Below are positions 41,581 through 50,278 of a stretch of DNA of 64,000 nucleotides, one piece after another. Each line of letters begins with the position of its first letter. Within the stretch, counting starts at the first letter, position 1. The stretch covers positions 1-64,000 of the forward strand of contig CAMDML010000006.1 in the NCBI GenBank assembly GCA_945902215.1. The letters run 5' to 3'. The stretch comes from Klebsiella pneumoniae (GTDB lineage: Bacteria > Pseudomonadota > Gammaproteobacteria > Pseudomonadales > Pseudohongiellaceae). The position numbers and the translations under genes were made by a program. The notes below the pieces were generated by a model. It ran no database searches. It was not told the DNA's origin and saw nothing but the letters and a program-made list of their open reading frames with translations.

Positions 41581-44550
41581 ATGCAGGAGCTTGAACACAG
41601 GCTCGCCCGCCAGCAGGAAAGCTTCGCAGCTGTGTTGCGCGACTTCCCCGGCTTGCGCCAGGCTCTTCAGGAGCAAAGTGGCCCGGACTCAGGGTTGCAT
41701 AAAGATCTGTATAAAGAGCTGCATAAAGTGTGGATTGCCAGCGACTACGCTGCTGGCCTTTGCCTGACAGACCCTGACCTGCTGCACGATCTTCTGCAAG
41801 CCGGTGATCTGGATAACAGCTACCGTAACTGGGCAGCCCATCTAAGCAAATTTCTCGCACGCCGCCCGCCATCCTCTGACGCTGACCGACAAGCGCAGCT
41901 GCGCCACGCGTTGCGCAGTTTCCGCAAGCGGGAGTGGTTGCGCATCCTGTGGCGTGACATCACCGGCCAGGCAACGGTTATGGACACCTGCCGCGAACTG
42001 TCCGAACTCGCCGATGTCTGCGTCAATCATGCGCTCGCCGAACTGGGTGAGCTGTGCCGCCAACAGCACGGTCTGCCGCTGGACAACGCCGGAAAGGAGC
42101 AGCAACTCATTGTGTTGGCCATGGGCAAGTACGGCGCGTTTGAGCTGAACCTGTCCTCAGACATTGATCTGATCTTTGTGTTTCCGGAAGCCGGCGACAC
42201 TACGCTCACACCAGAATGGCAGGCACAGTTCCCCCACGCGCGCAGTACTACAATACAGCAATATTTCTGCAAGCTGGGCCAGTTGCTGGTTAATGCGCTC
42301 GATACCGTGACAAGCGCCGGGTTCGTGTTTAGGGTCGATATGCGGCTGCGGCCTTACGGCAATTCCGGTGCGCTCGCGCTGCCGATCGATGCCATCGAAG
42401 AGTATTACCAGAACCAGGGCCGCGACTGGGAACGTTTTGCGATGATCAAGGTACGCGCCGTGTCGGGCGAACCGGCCCGCATTGCAAAACTAATGACCAT
42501 TCTGCGCTCCTTCAGTTATCGTCGCTATCTCGACTTCGCCACGATCGATGCCCTGCGCGATCTCAAACGCCAGATAGAACAGCAGGTGCGGCGCAAGGGC
42601 ATGCACAACAATATCAAGCTCGGCAAGGGCGGCATCCGCGAAATTGAGTTCATCGTGCAGGTCTTGCAGCTCATCTATGGGGGTATGCACAAGCATTTAC
42701 AGACCCCAATGATTCTGACGGCCCTGAACGCCCTTGTACTGGAACAGTGCATGCGTGCCGACGATGGCGCTGCGCTGCGCTCCTGTTATTTGTTTCTGCG
42801 TCGCCTCGAACATGCAGTGCAGGGACTCGAGGACAAGCAAACCCATGAATACCCGCAAGACGAGCTTGCCGAGTATCGCGTTGCGCTGACGCTTGGGTTC
42901 GCGGCAGCCGCCGAACTACGTATCGAAGTTGCGCGGGTACGAGAGGTAGTCGCGGCCAACTTCGTCGATCTGATTGCCGCCGAAAATGGCGCTGACACGC
43001 TCCCGAACGCCGGCATGACCGCGCTGTGGCAGGGTTCGCTCGACCCTGAGAAAGCACTGCGTATCCTGACGGAACATGGCTATAAAAAGCCGGAAGAATT
43101 GCTGCAGGCGCTCGACGTCTGGCGCCAGAGCCGGCAGTTTCTGGTGCTGGAGAAAAACAGTCGCGACCGCATCGACCGCTTCTTGCCACTGTTGTTGGCC
43201 CGACTTTCACGTGAACAGGACCCCGATCTCGGCTTCACCCGCGTGTTCGCCTTCATGCAGGCTGTGGCACAGCGCACCGCCTACCTGGTGCTGCTGCTGG
43301 AAAATCCGCTCGCGTTGACGCAATTGATCACACTGTGCAGCGCGAGTCCCTGGGTTGCAGAGCTGTTGTCGCGCTACCCGGTTTTGCTCGATGAACTCCT
43401 GCGGCCCTTGTCGAGCCCGCCGGACAAACCGCTGTTGCAGGATTTGTTGCGCCAGCAGTTGTTGCGAGTGGCGAGCGATTCGCTCGAGGAACAACTGGCC
43501 AGCCTGCAAAGCTTCAAACAGGAGCAGATGCTGACTGTTGCTGCCGCAGAGCTCGCCGGCACCATGCCGCTGATGAAAGTCAGCGACTACTTGACCTGGC
43601 TGGCCGAAGTTGTGCTCGAGCATGTGCTGGAACTGGCCTGGCAACAACTCAAGACGAAATACGGTTTGCCTGTAAATGCCAGAGGCGACAGCGGCGCGCT
43701 GGATTTCATCGTGGTCGCTTACGGCAAGCTCGGCGGCATTGAACTGAACTATGGCTCCGATCTCGATCTTGTGTTCATCCATGCCGGGCATCCCGATCTA
43801 GATACTACCGGCGGCGTGGCCGGCACCATCAACAGCAGCGCGTTCTATGTCCAGCTCGGCCAGAAATTATTGTCGTTGCTCAGTACGCACACGCTGACGG
43901 GCAAGCTCTATGAAATTGATTTGCGTCTGCGTCCTTCCGGTGCATCTGGCGCATTGGTATGTTCCGAAGGCGCGTTCCTGCGCTATCAGCAGGAAAGTGC
44001 CTGGACCTGGGAACATCAGGCGCTGGTGCGGGCGCGGGTGGTGGCTGGTTCAGTGGGGTTGGCGCAGGGCTTTCACCGCATTCGCAGTTTGGTGCTGGGC
44101 AAGGTTCGCGACCGCAAGCAGCTCGCTCAGGATATTGTCGATATGCGCTTACGGATGCAGCGGCAACTTGGTTCGCGCAAATCAGGTGAGACATTCCAGC
44201 TGAAACAAGATGCAGGCGGCCTCGTCGATATCGAATTCATGGTGCAGTATCTCGTGCTCGCCCATGCGCAGGAGCATCCGGCGCTGTTGGAGTGGACTGA
44301 CAATATGCGCTTGCTCGACACAGCGGCGGCTTGCGCTGTCTTGAGCGTGGAAGATGCCGCCGCGCTGCAAGCTATCTACATCGAATACCGGACCCTGTTG
44401 CACCGGCTGGCACTGGACAAGGCCAGCTACCAGCTCACCGCCAGTTCACTCACTGCCCAGCGGCAGAAAGTAACCGCCGTTTGGAATACACTCTTTACAG
44501 GGCTCGCCGCGCCTGCCACTGCCGGCAACGGTGCCCCGGAGTTGTCATGA
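41581..44550 (+). CDS. glnE: bifunctional glutamine synthetase adenylyltransferase/deadenylase
   Basis: Adds AMP to, or phosphorolytically removes it from, glutamine synthetase under PII control. 989 residues (E. coli 946). Two nucleotidyltransferase halves are visible: LIVLAMGKYGAFELNLSSDIDLIFVF (about 177-202) and DFIVVAYGKLGGIELNYGSDLDLVFIH (about 708-734), with KLGKGGIREIEF and KQDAGGLVDIEF marking each C-terminal part. An early lysine-rich stretch (HKDLYKELHKVW) is a local triplicated unit. The stop overlaps the waaF start (ATGA), so the LPS operon may be read through from here. Confidence 0.94.
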   Translation: MQELEHRLARQQESFAAVLRDFPGLRQALQEQSGPDSGLHKDLYKELHKVWIASDYAAGLCLTDPDLLHDLLQAGDLDNSYRNWAAHLSKFLARRPPSSDADRQAQLRHALRSFRKREWLRILWRDITGQATVMDTCRELSELADVCVNHALAELGELCRQQHGLPLDNAGKEQQLIVLAMGKYGAFELNLSSDIDLIFVFPEAGDTTLTPEWQAQFPHARSTTIQQYFCKLGQLLVNALDTVTSAGFVFRVDMRLRPYGNSGALALPIDAIEEYYQNQGRDWERFAMIKVRAVSGEPARIAKLMTILRSFSYRRYLDFATIDALRDLKRQIEQQVRRKGMHNNIKLGKGGIREIEFIVQVLQLIYGGMHKHLQTPMILTALNALVLEQCMRADDGAALRSCYLFLRRLEHAVQGLEDKQTHEYPQDELAEYRVALTLGFAAAAELRIEVARVREVVAANFVDLIAAENGADTLPNAGMTALWQGSLDPEKALRILTEHGYKKPEELLQALDVWRQSRQFLVLEKNSRDRIDRFLPLLLARLSREQDPDLGFTRVFAFMQAVAQRTAYLVLLLENPLALTQLITLCSASPWVAELLSRYPVLLDELLRPLSSPPDKPLLQDLLRQQLLRVASDSLEEQLASLQSFKQEQMLTVAAAELAGTMPLMKVSDYLTWLAEVVLEHVLELAWQQLKTKYGLPVNARGDSGALDFIVVAYGKLGGIELNYGSDLDLVFIHAGHPDLDTTGGVAGTINSSAFYVQLGQKLLSLLSTHTLTGKLYEIDLRLRPSGASGALVCSEGAFLRYQQESAWTWEHQALVRARVVAGSVGLAQGFHRIRSLVLGKVRDRKQLAQDIVDMRLRMQRQLGSRKSGETFQLKQDAGGLVDIEFMVQYLVLAHAQEHPALLEWTDNMRLLDTAAACAVLSVEDAAALQAIYIEYRTLLHRLALDKASYQLTASSLTAQRQKVTAVWNTLFTGLAAPATAGNGAPELS

Positions 44551-45644
44551 AGATCCTGATTGTTGGCCCGGCCTGGGTAGGCGACATGGTGATGGCCCAG
44601 TCGCTGTTTATCTGTCTGAAGCAGCAACATCCTGATGCCACAATCGATGTACTGGCGCCCCCTTGGTGTCTTGAACTACTCGCACGCATGCCGCAAGTGA
44701 ACAAAGGCCTGCCGCTGGCGATCGGGCACGGGGAATTCGGACTCGGCAAGCGCCTCGCGCTCGGCCGTGAACTGCGCGCGGCCGGGTACGATCAGGCCAT
44801 CGTGCTACCCAACTCCTTCAAATCCGCGTTGATTCCATTGTTGGCCCGCATTCCGCTACGTACCGGCTGGCGTGGCGAAGCTCGCGGCTGGCTTCTGAAC
44901 GACTGTCGCAGACTCGACAAAGACGCCTATCCACTCATGGTGCAGCGCTTCGCTGCGCTCGCGTATCCGGTTTCGCCTCCGCCATGGTTGCTGCAGACAT
45001 CGCATTGGTTGGCGGGGGCTGCGGTGGAACAAGCACCAGTACCGCGCTTGACGGTGGCTGTTGCAGCGCAGCAAGCGACACTCAACAAGCTTGGCTTGAA
45101 TACCGTAAAGCCAGTACTGGTGCTGTGCCCCGGTGCCGAGTACGGTCCGTCGAAACAATGGCCCGAAGCGCACTATGCGGCGGTGGCCGCGCAGTATTTG
45201 CTGCAGGGATATCAGGTATGGCTGCTCGGTTCGGCGCGCGACCGGGAAGCAGGCGAGCGGATCCGCGCCAGTTCCGCGGCTGCAGGGTGTCGCAATTTGT
45301 GTGGTGAAACGATGCTCGGTGAGGCGGTAGATCTGCTGGCCGCCGCCACAGCCGTTGTCAGCAACGATTCCGGCCTGATGCATGTTGCCGCAGCCCTCGA
45401 CCGCCCTCTGGTGGTAGTATACGGCTCGACCTCGGCGGGCTTTACGCCACCCTTGGCCGGCAGTGTGCGAATACTGTCGCTGCAGTTGCCATGCAGTCCG
45501 TGTTTCAAACGCCAGTGTCCGCTCGGGCATCTGGATTGTCTGAAACAACTCCATCCATCCAGAGTCATTGGCGCATTGGCTGAACTGTTAACCCAAGGCA
45601 CCGCCAGTAACGTGGAAGTGTCCCCCGCAGGAATCCCGAAGTAA
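44547..45644 (+). CDS. waaF: ADP-heptose:LPS heptosyltransferase II
   Basis: Adds the second L-glycero-D-manno-heptose to the LPS inner core at the cytosolic membrane face. 365 residues (usual about 350), GT9 family. It has the N-terminal KILIVGPAWVGDMVMAQSLF, PNSFKSALIPLLARIP, the C-terminal donor site LCPGAEYGPSKQWP and SNDSGLMHVAAAL. Start overlaps glnE by 4 bases; stop overlaps waaC by 1 base. Gene order glnE-waaF-waaC-waaG-waaP matches Pseudomonas-like clusters. Confidence 0.93.
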   Translation: MKILIVGPAWVGDMVMAQSLFICLKQQHPDATIDVLAPPWCLELLARMPQVNKGLPLAIGHGEFGLGKRLALGRELRAAGYDQAIVLPNSFKSALIPLLARIPLRTGWRGEARGWLLNDCRRLDKDAYPLMVQRFAALAYPVSPPPWLLQTSHWLAGAAVEQAPVPRLTVAVAAQQATLNKLGLNTVKPVLVLCPGAEYGPSKQWPEAHYAAVAAQYLLQGYQVWLLGSARDREAGERIRASSAAAGCRNLCGETMLGEAVDLLAAATAVVSNDSGLMHVAAALDRPLVVVYGSTSAGFTPPLAGSVRILSLQLPCSPCFKRQCPLGHLDCLKQLHPSRVIGALAELLTQGTASNVEVSPAGIPK

Positions 45645-46741
45645 TGCGCGTTCTGATCGTAAAAGTATCGTCTCTTGGCGACGTCATCCACACCTTGCCT
45701 GCCGTTACCGACGCCTATCGCGCCAAGCGCGGCCTGACTTTCGACTGGGTGGTTGAAGAAGGCTTTACTGAAATTCCGCGCTGGCATCCGGCTGTCGACA
45801 AAGTCATTCCTGTTGCGTTCCGGCGCTGGCGCAAAAACCTGTTCAAGACCTGGCGCTCCGGCGAGTTCAGCTCTTTCAAGAAGAACCTGCAGGAACATCA
45901 CTACGACCTCGTCATTGATGCACAGGGCCTGATCAAGAGCGGCATTATCAGCCGCATTTCCAAAGGCCTCACCGTAGGTTTGTCCAACCGCACGATCCGT
46001 GAGCCGATGGCAACGCTGTTCTACAACGTGGTGTACACAGTGCCGTGGCAGCAGCATGCGGTGGAACGTATCCGCGATCTGTTCTCGCGCACCTTCAACT
46101 ACACGGTGGACTACAAGACCTGCGACTACGGCATTGACGCCAATCGTTTCATGCGCAGCGCAAGTGCTCCGGCAGGAGAAAAGTACCTGGTGTTCTTCCA
46201 CGGCACGACCTGGCCCACCAAACTCTGGCCCAACCAGTACTGGCAGAAGTTGGCCCAGCTCGCTGCACGTGACGGTTATCGCGTGAAACTGCTTTGGGGT
46301 AACCCTGAAGAACTGCAACGCGCACAAGCCATCGCGAAGGCTGCCAACAACGTCGACATTATTGGCCAGCAGTCGTTAACTGACATTGCACGTCTGCTGG
46401 TGGGCTGTCAGGGCGTGGTCGCCGTGGACACAGGTCTGGGGCATCTTGCCGCTGCGCTGTCGGTGCCGGTAATTTCGCTGTACGGCTCGTCGAATGCGGA
46501 ACTGACCGGCACCTACGGGCGGCGCCAGTTACATCTGCAATCACAACTGGAGTGTGCACCTTGCCTGCAAAAAAACTGTTCCTACAAAGGCGAAATCCTG
46601 ATGGATGAATTCGACGGCAAGAAGTTCAGCGTCAAACCGGCCTGTTTCCGCAGCAATCCGCCGGAGTTGGTGTGGGACAAATTCCGCTTCCTGCTCGCCG
46701 GTGGGCTGGGTTCGCTGGACGGCCTGTTCTATCCCGGATAA
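45644..46741 (+). CDS. waaC: ADP-heptose:LPS heptosyltransferase I
   Basis: Adds the first heptose to Kdo2-lipid A. 365 residues, GT9. It starts RVLIVKVSSLGDVIHTLPAV, with DAQGLIKSG and a donor site FFHGTTWPTKLWP. AVDTGLGHLAAAL and CAPCLQKNC mark the C-terminal half. Its ATG shares the last base of the waaF stop. The product is about 40 residues longer than E. coli WaaC; the extra part is at the C-terminus (after GEILMDEFDGKKF). Confidence 0.92.
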   Translation: MRVLIVKVSSLGDVIHTLPAVTDAYRAKRGLTFDWVVEEGFTEIPRWHPAVDKVIPVAFRRWRKNLFKTWRSGEFSSFKKNLQEHHYDLVIDAQGLIKSGIISRISKGLTVGLSNRTIREPMATLFYNVVYTVPWQQHAVERIRDLFSRTFNYTVDYKTCDYGIDANRFMRSASAPAGEKYLVFFHGTTWPTKLWPNQYWQKLAQLAARDGYRVKLLWGNPEELQRAQAIAKAANNVDIIGQQSLTDIARLLVGCQGVVAVDTGLGHLAAALSVPVISLYGSSNAELTGTYGRRQLHLQSQLECAPCLQKNCSYKGEILMDEFDGKKFSVKPACFRSNPPELVWDKFRFLLAGGLGSLDGLFYPG

Positions 46742-46767
46742 CTGACCCCATCAGGTTCGCTCACCCT

Positions 46768-47880
46768 ATGCGTCTCGCCTTTGTCCTCTTCAACTGGTTC
46801 CCGCACGGCGGCCTGCAACAGGATCTGGTGAAAGTGGTGCGGGCCTGCCAGAGCCACGCCGACATCAGTATCTTTTGTATGGAATGGAGCGGCGAGCAGT
46901 TGCCTGGTGTCAGCACTGTCGTAGTGCCCACCACAGGCTGGACCGCTACTGCCCGGCGCCGCAACTTCGCCCGCTATATCACATCGCAAGTCGGCGGCCA
47001 GTTCGACAAGGTGATTGGCTTCAACCGCGTGCCCGGTCTCGATTATTACTTCGCCGCCGATCTCTGCTTCGCCACAAAAGCATACGGCCAGCGCGGCTTG
47101 TGGTATCGCCTGCTGCCCAGATCGCGGCAGTATCTCTCTTGTGAAAAAGCGGTGTTCGGTTCAGACGCAAATACGGTAGCGCTGCTGCTCAATCCAATGC
47201 AGCGCGCGCAGTACCAACATTACTACGCCACACCTGAATCCCGGCTGATCGATTTGCCCCCCGGCATCAAGCGCGAACATTGTGCGGGGCCGGATGCGCT
47301 GGAGATACGCCGCGCGTTCCGGGTAGAACACGGCATCGGTGACAATGAGCTGCTGGTGCTGCAGGTTGGGTCGAGCTTCAAGACCAAGGGCGTGTCGCGC
47401 TCCCTCATTGCGATTGCCGCACTGCCGTCTGAACTGAAAAAGCGCGTGCGCTATTTTCTGGTGGGGCGCGATGATCCGAAACCGTGGCTGCAGCGTGCCG
47501 CCGCAATTGGACTTGAAGCCAATATCAAAATCTTCGGCGCGCTCGGCGGCATCCCGCGGTTCATGCAAGGTGCGGACCTGTTGCTCCATCCGTCCATTGC
47601 AGAAAGTGCCGGAATGGTCCTGCTTGAAGCTATCGTCGCCGGACTGCCTGCTCTGACCACCGCAAGCTGTGGCTATGCCATTCATGTGGAGCAGGCGCAG
47701 GCCGGTCTCGTCTGTCCGGAGCCGTTCAAGCAAGAGGTGTTGAATCTCGCGCTGCTGTCGATGTTACAGGCTGACCGTTCCGCGTGGCGTGCGAACGGCA
47801 TCCGTTACGGTCAGCAGCACAATCTGTATGACATGCCGCAAACCATTGCAAAGATTCTGCTCGGGGGAGATCAGCCCTGA
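46768..47880 (+). CDS. waaG: LPS core glycosyltransferase (WaaG, GT4)
   Basis: Adds the first hexose to heptose II of the LPS core. 370 residues, GT-B fold. It begins RLAFVLFNWFPHGGLQQDL (acceptor-side loop), has FNRVPGLDYYFAADLCFATKAY, and the donor-site E-x7-E lies in HPSIAESAGMVLLEAIVAGLP. ATG 46768 is preceded by a 26-base gap from waaC. Its stop overlaps the waaP ATG by one base. The sugar (glucose or galactosamine) cannot be told from sequence. Confidence 0.92.
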   Translation: MRLAFVLFNWFPHGGLQQDLVKVVRACQSHADISIFCMEWSGEQLPGVSTVVVPTTGWTATARRRNFARYITSQVGGQFDKVIGFNRVPGLDYYFAADLCFATKAYGQRGLWYRLLPRSRQYLSCEKAVFGSDANTVALLLNPMQRAQYQHYYATPESRLIDLPPGIKREHCAGPDALEIRRAFRVEHGIGDNELLVLQVGSSFKTKGVSRSLIAIAALPSELKKRVRYFLVGRDDPKPWLQRAAAIGLEANIKIFGALGGIPRFMQGADLLLHPSIAESAGMVLLEAIVAGLPALTTASCGYAIHVEQAQAGLVCPEPFKQEVLNLALLSMLQADRSAWRANGIRYGQQHNLYDMPQTIAKILLGGDQP

Positions 47881-48671
47881 TGGCCACCGAACTCTGGCTT
47901 AGCGAGGATTTTGCAACGCTTTGGCAGGGGCAAGACCCTTTTGCCGCCGCGTTCGCCCTGGAAGGCGAAACCTTTCGCGCACTTGAACAGCGGCAGACAC
48001 TGGCGTTTATTGCCAACGGCAAACGCTACTTCATCAAACGCCATCGCGGCACCACCGTTGGCGAAATCCTGAAAAACCTGGTGTCGCTGCGACTGCCGGT
48101 GGTCAGCGCGCGCAACGAATACCGCGCTATCCGCAAACTGCAGGAGCTCGGTCTGCGCGCACCGGTAATCGTGGCATACGGGAGAAGAGGATTGTTACCC
48201 AGCGCTCTCGAATCCTTTCTGGTCACTGAGGATGTCGGTTCGCACCTGAGTCTCGAAGACTATTGCCGGCCTTGGAACAAGCAAGCGCCGCTGTTCGCGG
48301 AAAAGCTTTCGTTGATCGAGCATCTCGCCGATATCAGCCGCACGCTACATACCAACGGTGTCTGCCATCGCGACTATTATCTTTGCCACTTCCTGAGGGT
48401 AGCGCAAAATGCGCCGTTGATTGTCATCGACCTGCACCGCGCGCTGGTCAAACACAGGCTGGAGCAGCGCTGGATCAGTAAAGATATCGCGGGGCTTTAT
48501 TTCTCTGCGATGGATGTGGGCCTGACCCAGCGAGATCTCTTCCGGTTCATGCGGCGTTACCGCAAGAGTGCTCTGCGCGAGACGCTGACTCGGGACAAGG
48601 CGTTTTGGGAGCAGGTGAAGGGCGGTGCGGTGCGGCTGTATTTGAAAGCTTCACTCTTAAATACTGGATAA
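47880..48671 (+). CDS. waaP: LPS core heptose I kinase
   Basis: Phosphorylates heptose I of the LPS inner core with ATP; the phosphate stabilises the outer membrane. 263 residues, small kinase fold. Lys at about 54 (KRYFIKRHRG), the catalytic loop CHRDYYLCHFL (about 161-171) and metal-binding LIVIDLHRA are intact. Its start overlaps the waaG stop. It is last in the operon; a 125-base gap without recognised features separates it from the convergent GT-C-type gene. Confidence 0.93.
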   Translation: MATELWLSEDFATLWQGQDPFAAAFALEGETFRALEQRQTLAFIANGKRYFIKRHRGTTVGEILKNLVSLRLPVVSARNEYRAIRKLQELGLRAPVIVAYGRRGLLPSALESFLVTEDVGSHLSLEDYCRPWNKQAPLFAEKLSLIEHLADISRTLHTNGVCHRDYYLCHFLRVAQNAPLIVIDLHRALVKHRLEQRWISKDIAGLYFSAMDVGLTQRDLFRFMRRYRKSALRETLTRDKAFWEQVKGGAVRLYLKASLLNTG

Positions 48672-48796
48672 AACACCCGCTATTTCATGGGCTGCCTGAT
48701 GATTGTCTTCCATTTGGCGGGCGCTGCGCGGCGGCCTTCGGTGAAGGTTTCGAGGCGCAGGCATTTTCAGATCCACCTTGCTCATCGCAGTGTTTC

Positions 48797-50278
48797 CTAT
48801 TGGCGCTGATAGACACGCACTTCGTCGCCGCGCTCGTTGGCGAAGCGGGTCAGTGGCAGATAGAGAAGGGTGTTATCGAGTGCACTGGCATCGTCATCAT
48901 GATCGATTTCGAGCACCAGATAGTCGCCGCTTGTGCTGCTTTGCAAGACGTTGACGATGGCACGCACCGTAAGATCGTAATCGGGAATGCGGCCGCTGTG
49001 GTAGGCAATGGCAAAGTTGTTGGTTCTGAGCTGTGCTTCAGCGGGCAGATTCTCACGTGTCCACGCGACTCCTTCCTCAACATGCTGTTGTGAATAGCCG
49101 AAGCTGAACAAGCTGTCGATCAAATAATAGAAGATGAAGACGCTGACAATGCCCATGAAGCGTTTGAGCGTGCCGCGTTCTTGCGCTTGCGTGTAGAGCC
49201 GGTCGAGCATCAGTGGCACAAAGCTCAGTAACAACAGGCTCAGTAAGGTGGTATAGCGTTGTGTCATGAAATGCATGATCAGGAGAAACAGCACGAGTGC
49301 CAGCGTGGCAATACTGATATAGACAAGCAAGGCGCGGCGACTGGTGGGCGGCAGTGCAGCGGGGCCGTGCGCATAACGGCTGAACAGCATCAGCACCACC
49401 AGCGGTAGGCTGAGGGCGTTGATCAGGTTGGTTAGCAAAGCCAGAACATCGCCAGACAGCAGCATCACAAATCCGGGCGCAGTATTGTCACTCCCGGGGA
49501 GATTGCCCGAGGTGAACAAGTCGGCCAGCAGTGGCAGGTAGTAGCGGTAAGAGTACGCGATCAGGTCGATGAGGCTGATACCGGCCAACAAAGTCACTAG
49601 CACCACTGCTGTGAGGGTAGCCAGCGCAATGCCATGCAGTTGCACGCAGCGCATGGTGCGTTCGCCCGTGCTCAGTGTACCTTCGGGCAGCAGCAAGCTG
49701 AGTGGTGCGAGTAGCAGTAGCATCATCCCTTCGAGCCGAAAGGCAGTGGCGGCACACAGCGATAGACACCACCACAGGGCTGTAAGCATGTGTCCGGTGC
49801 GGCCATAGCGGATGAGGAACACGAGACTGAGCAGCGCAAAGGCCCAGAAGCCGGCATCGCGTATGAGGAAGTAACGCATCTCATTAACCAGCGGTAGGCA
49901 CAGAATGCACAGCGCGGCGAAGCCTTGCACCCGGCGCGTACTGCCTAGCTCACTGCTCAGCTGAATGAAGGCCCAAGTCAGGAGCGCATAACAGGTGGTG
50001 TTGAGCAGGTGCGCTGCCGCAATCATGCCGCCCGGCAACACCTGGTCGAGCAGCGCAATCAGAAAGGAATAGTTGTACCAGCCGAAGGATTCAAGCACGG
50101 CCAGTGCGCCGCGGGTGTTGAACGCTTCGGCTGCGCGCAGATAACTGTAGGCATCGTCGTTGAGCAGCGGGTGCTGCAGGATGACCAACGCTGAAAACAG
50201 GGCACTGAGTGCCACGGCTACAGGTGCAACAGGCAGGGTTGCAAGCAGTTGCTGCAGGCTCCGTGGGGAAAAGCTCAT
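48797..50278 (-). CDS. GT-C-like multi-pass membrane protein
   Basis: 493 residues with about 10-12 hydrophobic helices. The first external loop has LLNDDAYSYLRAAEAF, the acidic DD motif of lipid-linked GT-C sugar or mannosyl transferases (ArnT/PMT type). A C-terminal soluble part (about 400-493) includes VAWTRENLPAEAQLRTNNFAIAYHSGR. It is probably an inner-membrane glycosyltransferase acting on LPS or another envelope lipid. Its start overlaps the stop of the acyltransferase-kinase gene (ATGA), so the pair is one operon. No exact function can be given. Confidence 0.75.
   Translation of the reverse strand: MSFSPRSLQQLLATLPVAPVAVALSALFSALVILQHPLLNDDAYSYLRAAEAFNTRGALAVLESFGWYNYSFLIALLDQVLPGGMIAAAHLLNTTCYALLTWAFIQLSSELGSTRRVQGFAALCILCLPLVNEMRYFLIRDAGFWAFALLSLVFLIRYGRTGHMLTALWWCLSLCAATAFRLEGMMLLLLAPLSLLLPEGTLSTGERTMRCVQLHGIALATLTAVVLVTLLAGISLIDLIAYSYRYYLPLLADLFTSGNLPGSDNTAPGFVMLLSGDVLALLTNLINALSLPLVVLMLFSRYAHGPAALPPTSRRALLVYISIATLALVLFLLIMHFMTQRYTTLLSLLLLSFVPLMLDRLYTQAQERGTLKRFMGIVSVFIFYYLIDSLFSFGYSQQHVEEGVAWTRENLPAEAQLRTNNFAIAYHSGRIPDYDLTVRAIVNVLQSSTSGDYLVLEIDHDDDASALDNTLLYLPLTRFANERGDEVRVYQRQ

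Noticed and set aside
45212-46327. 371-residue minus-strand frame across waaF and waaC
   Set aside because: It crosses two real overlapping genes on the other strand and has no family features.
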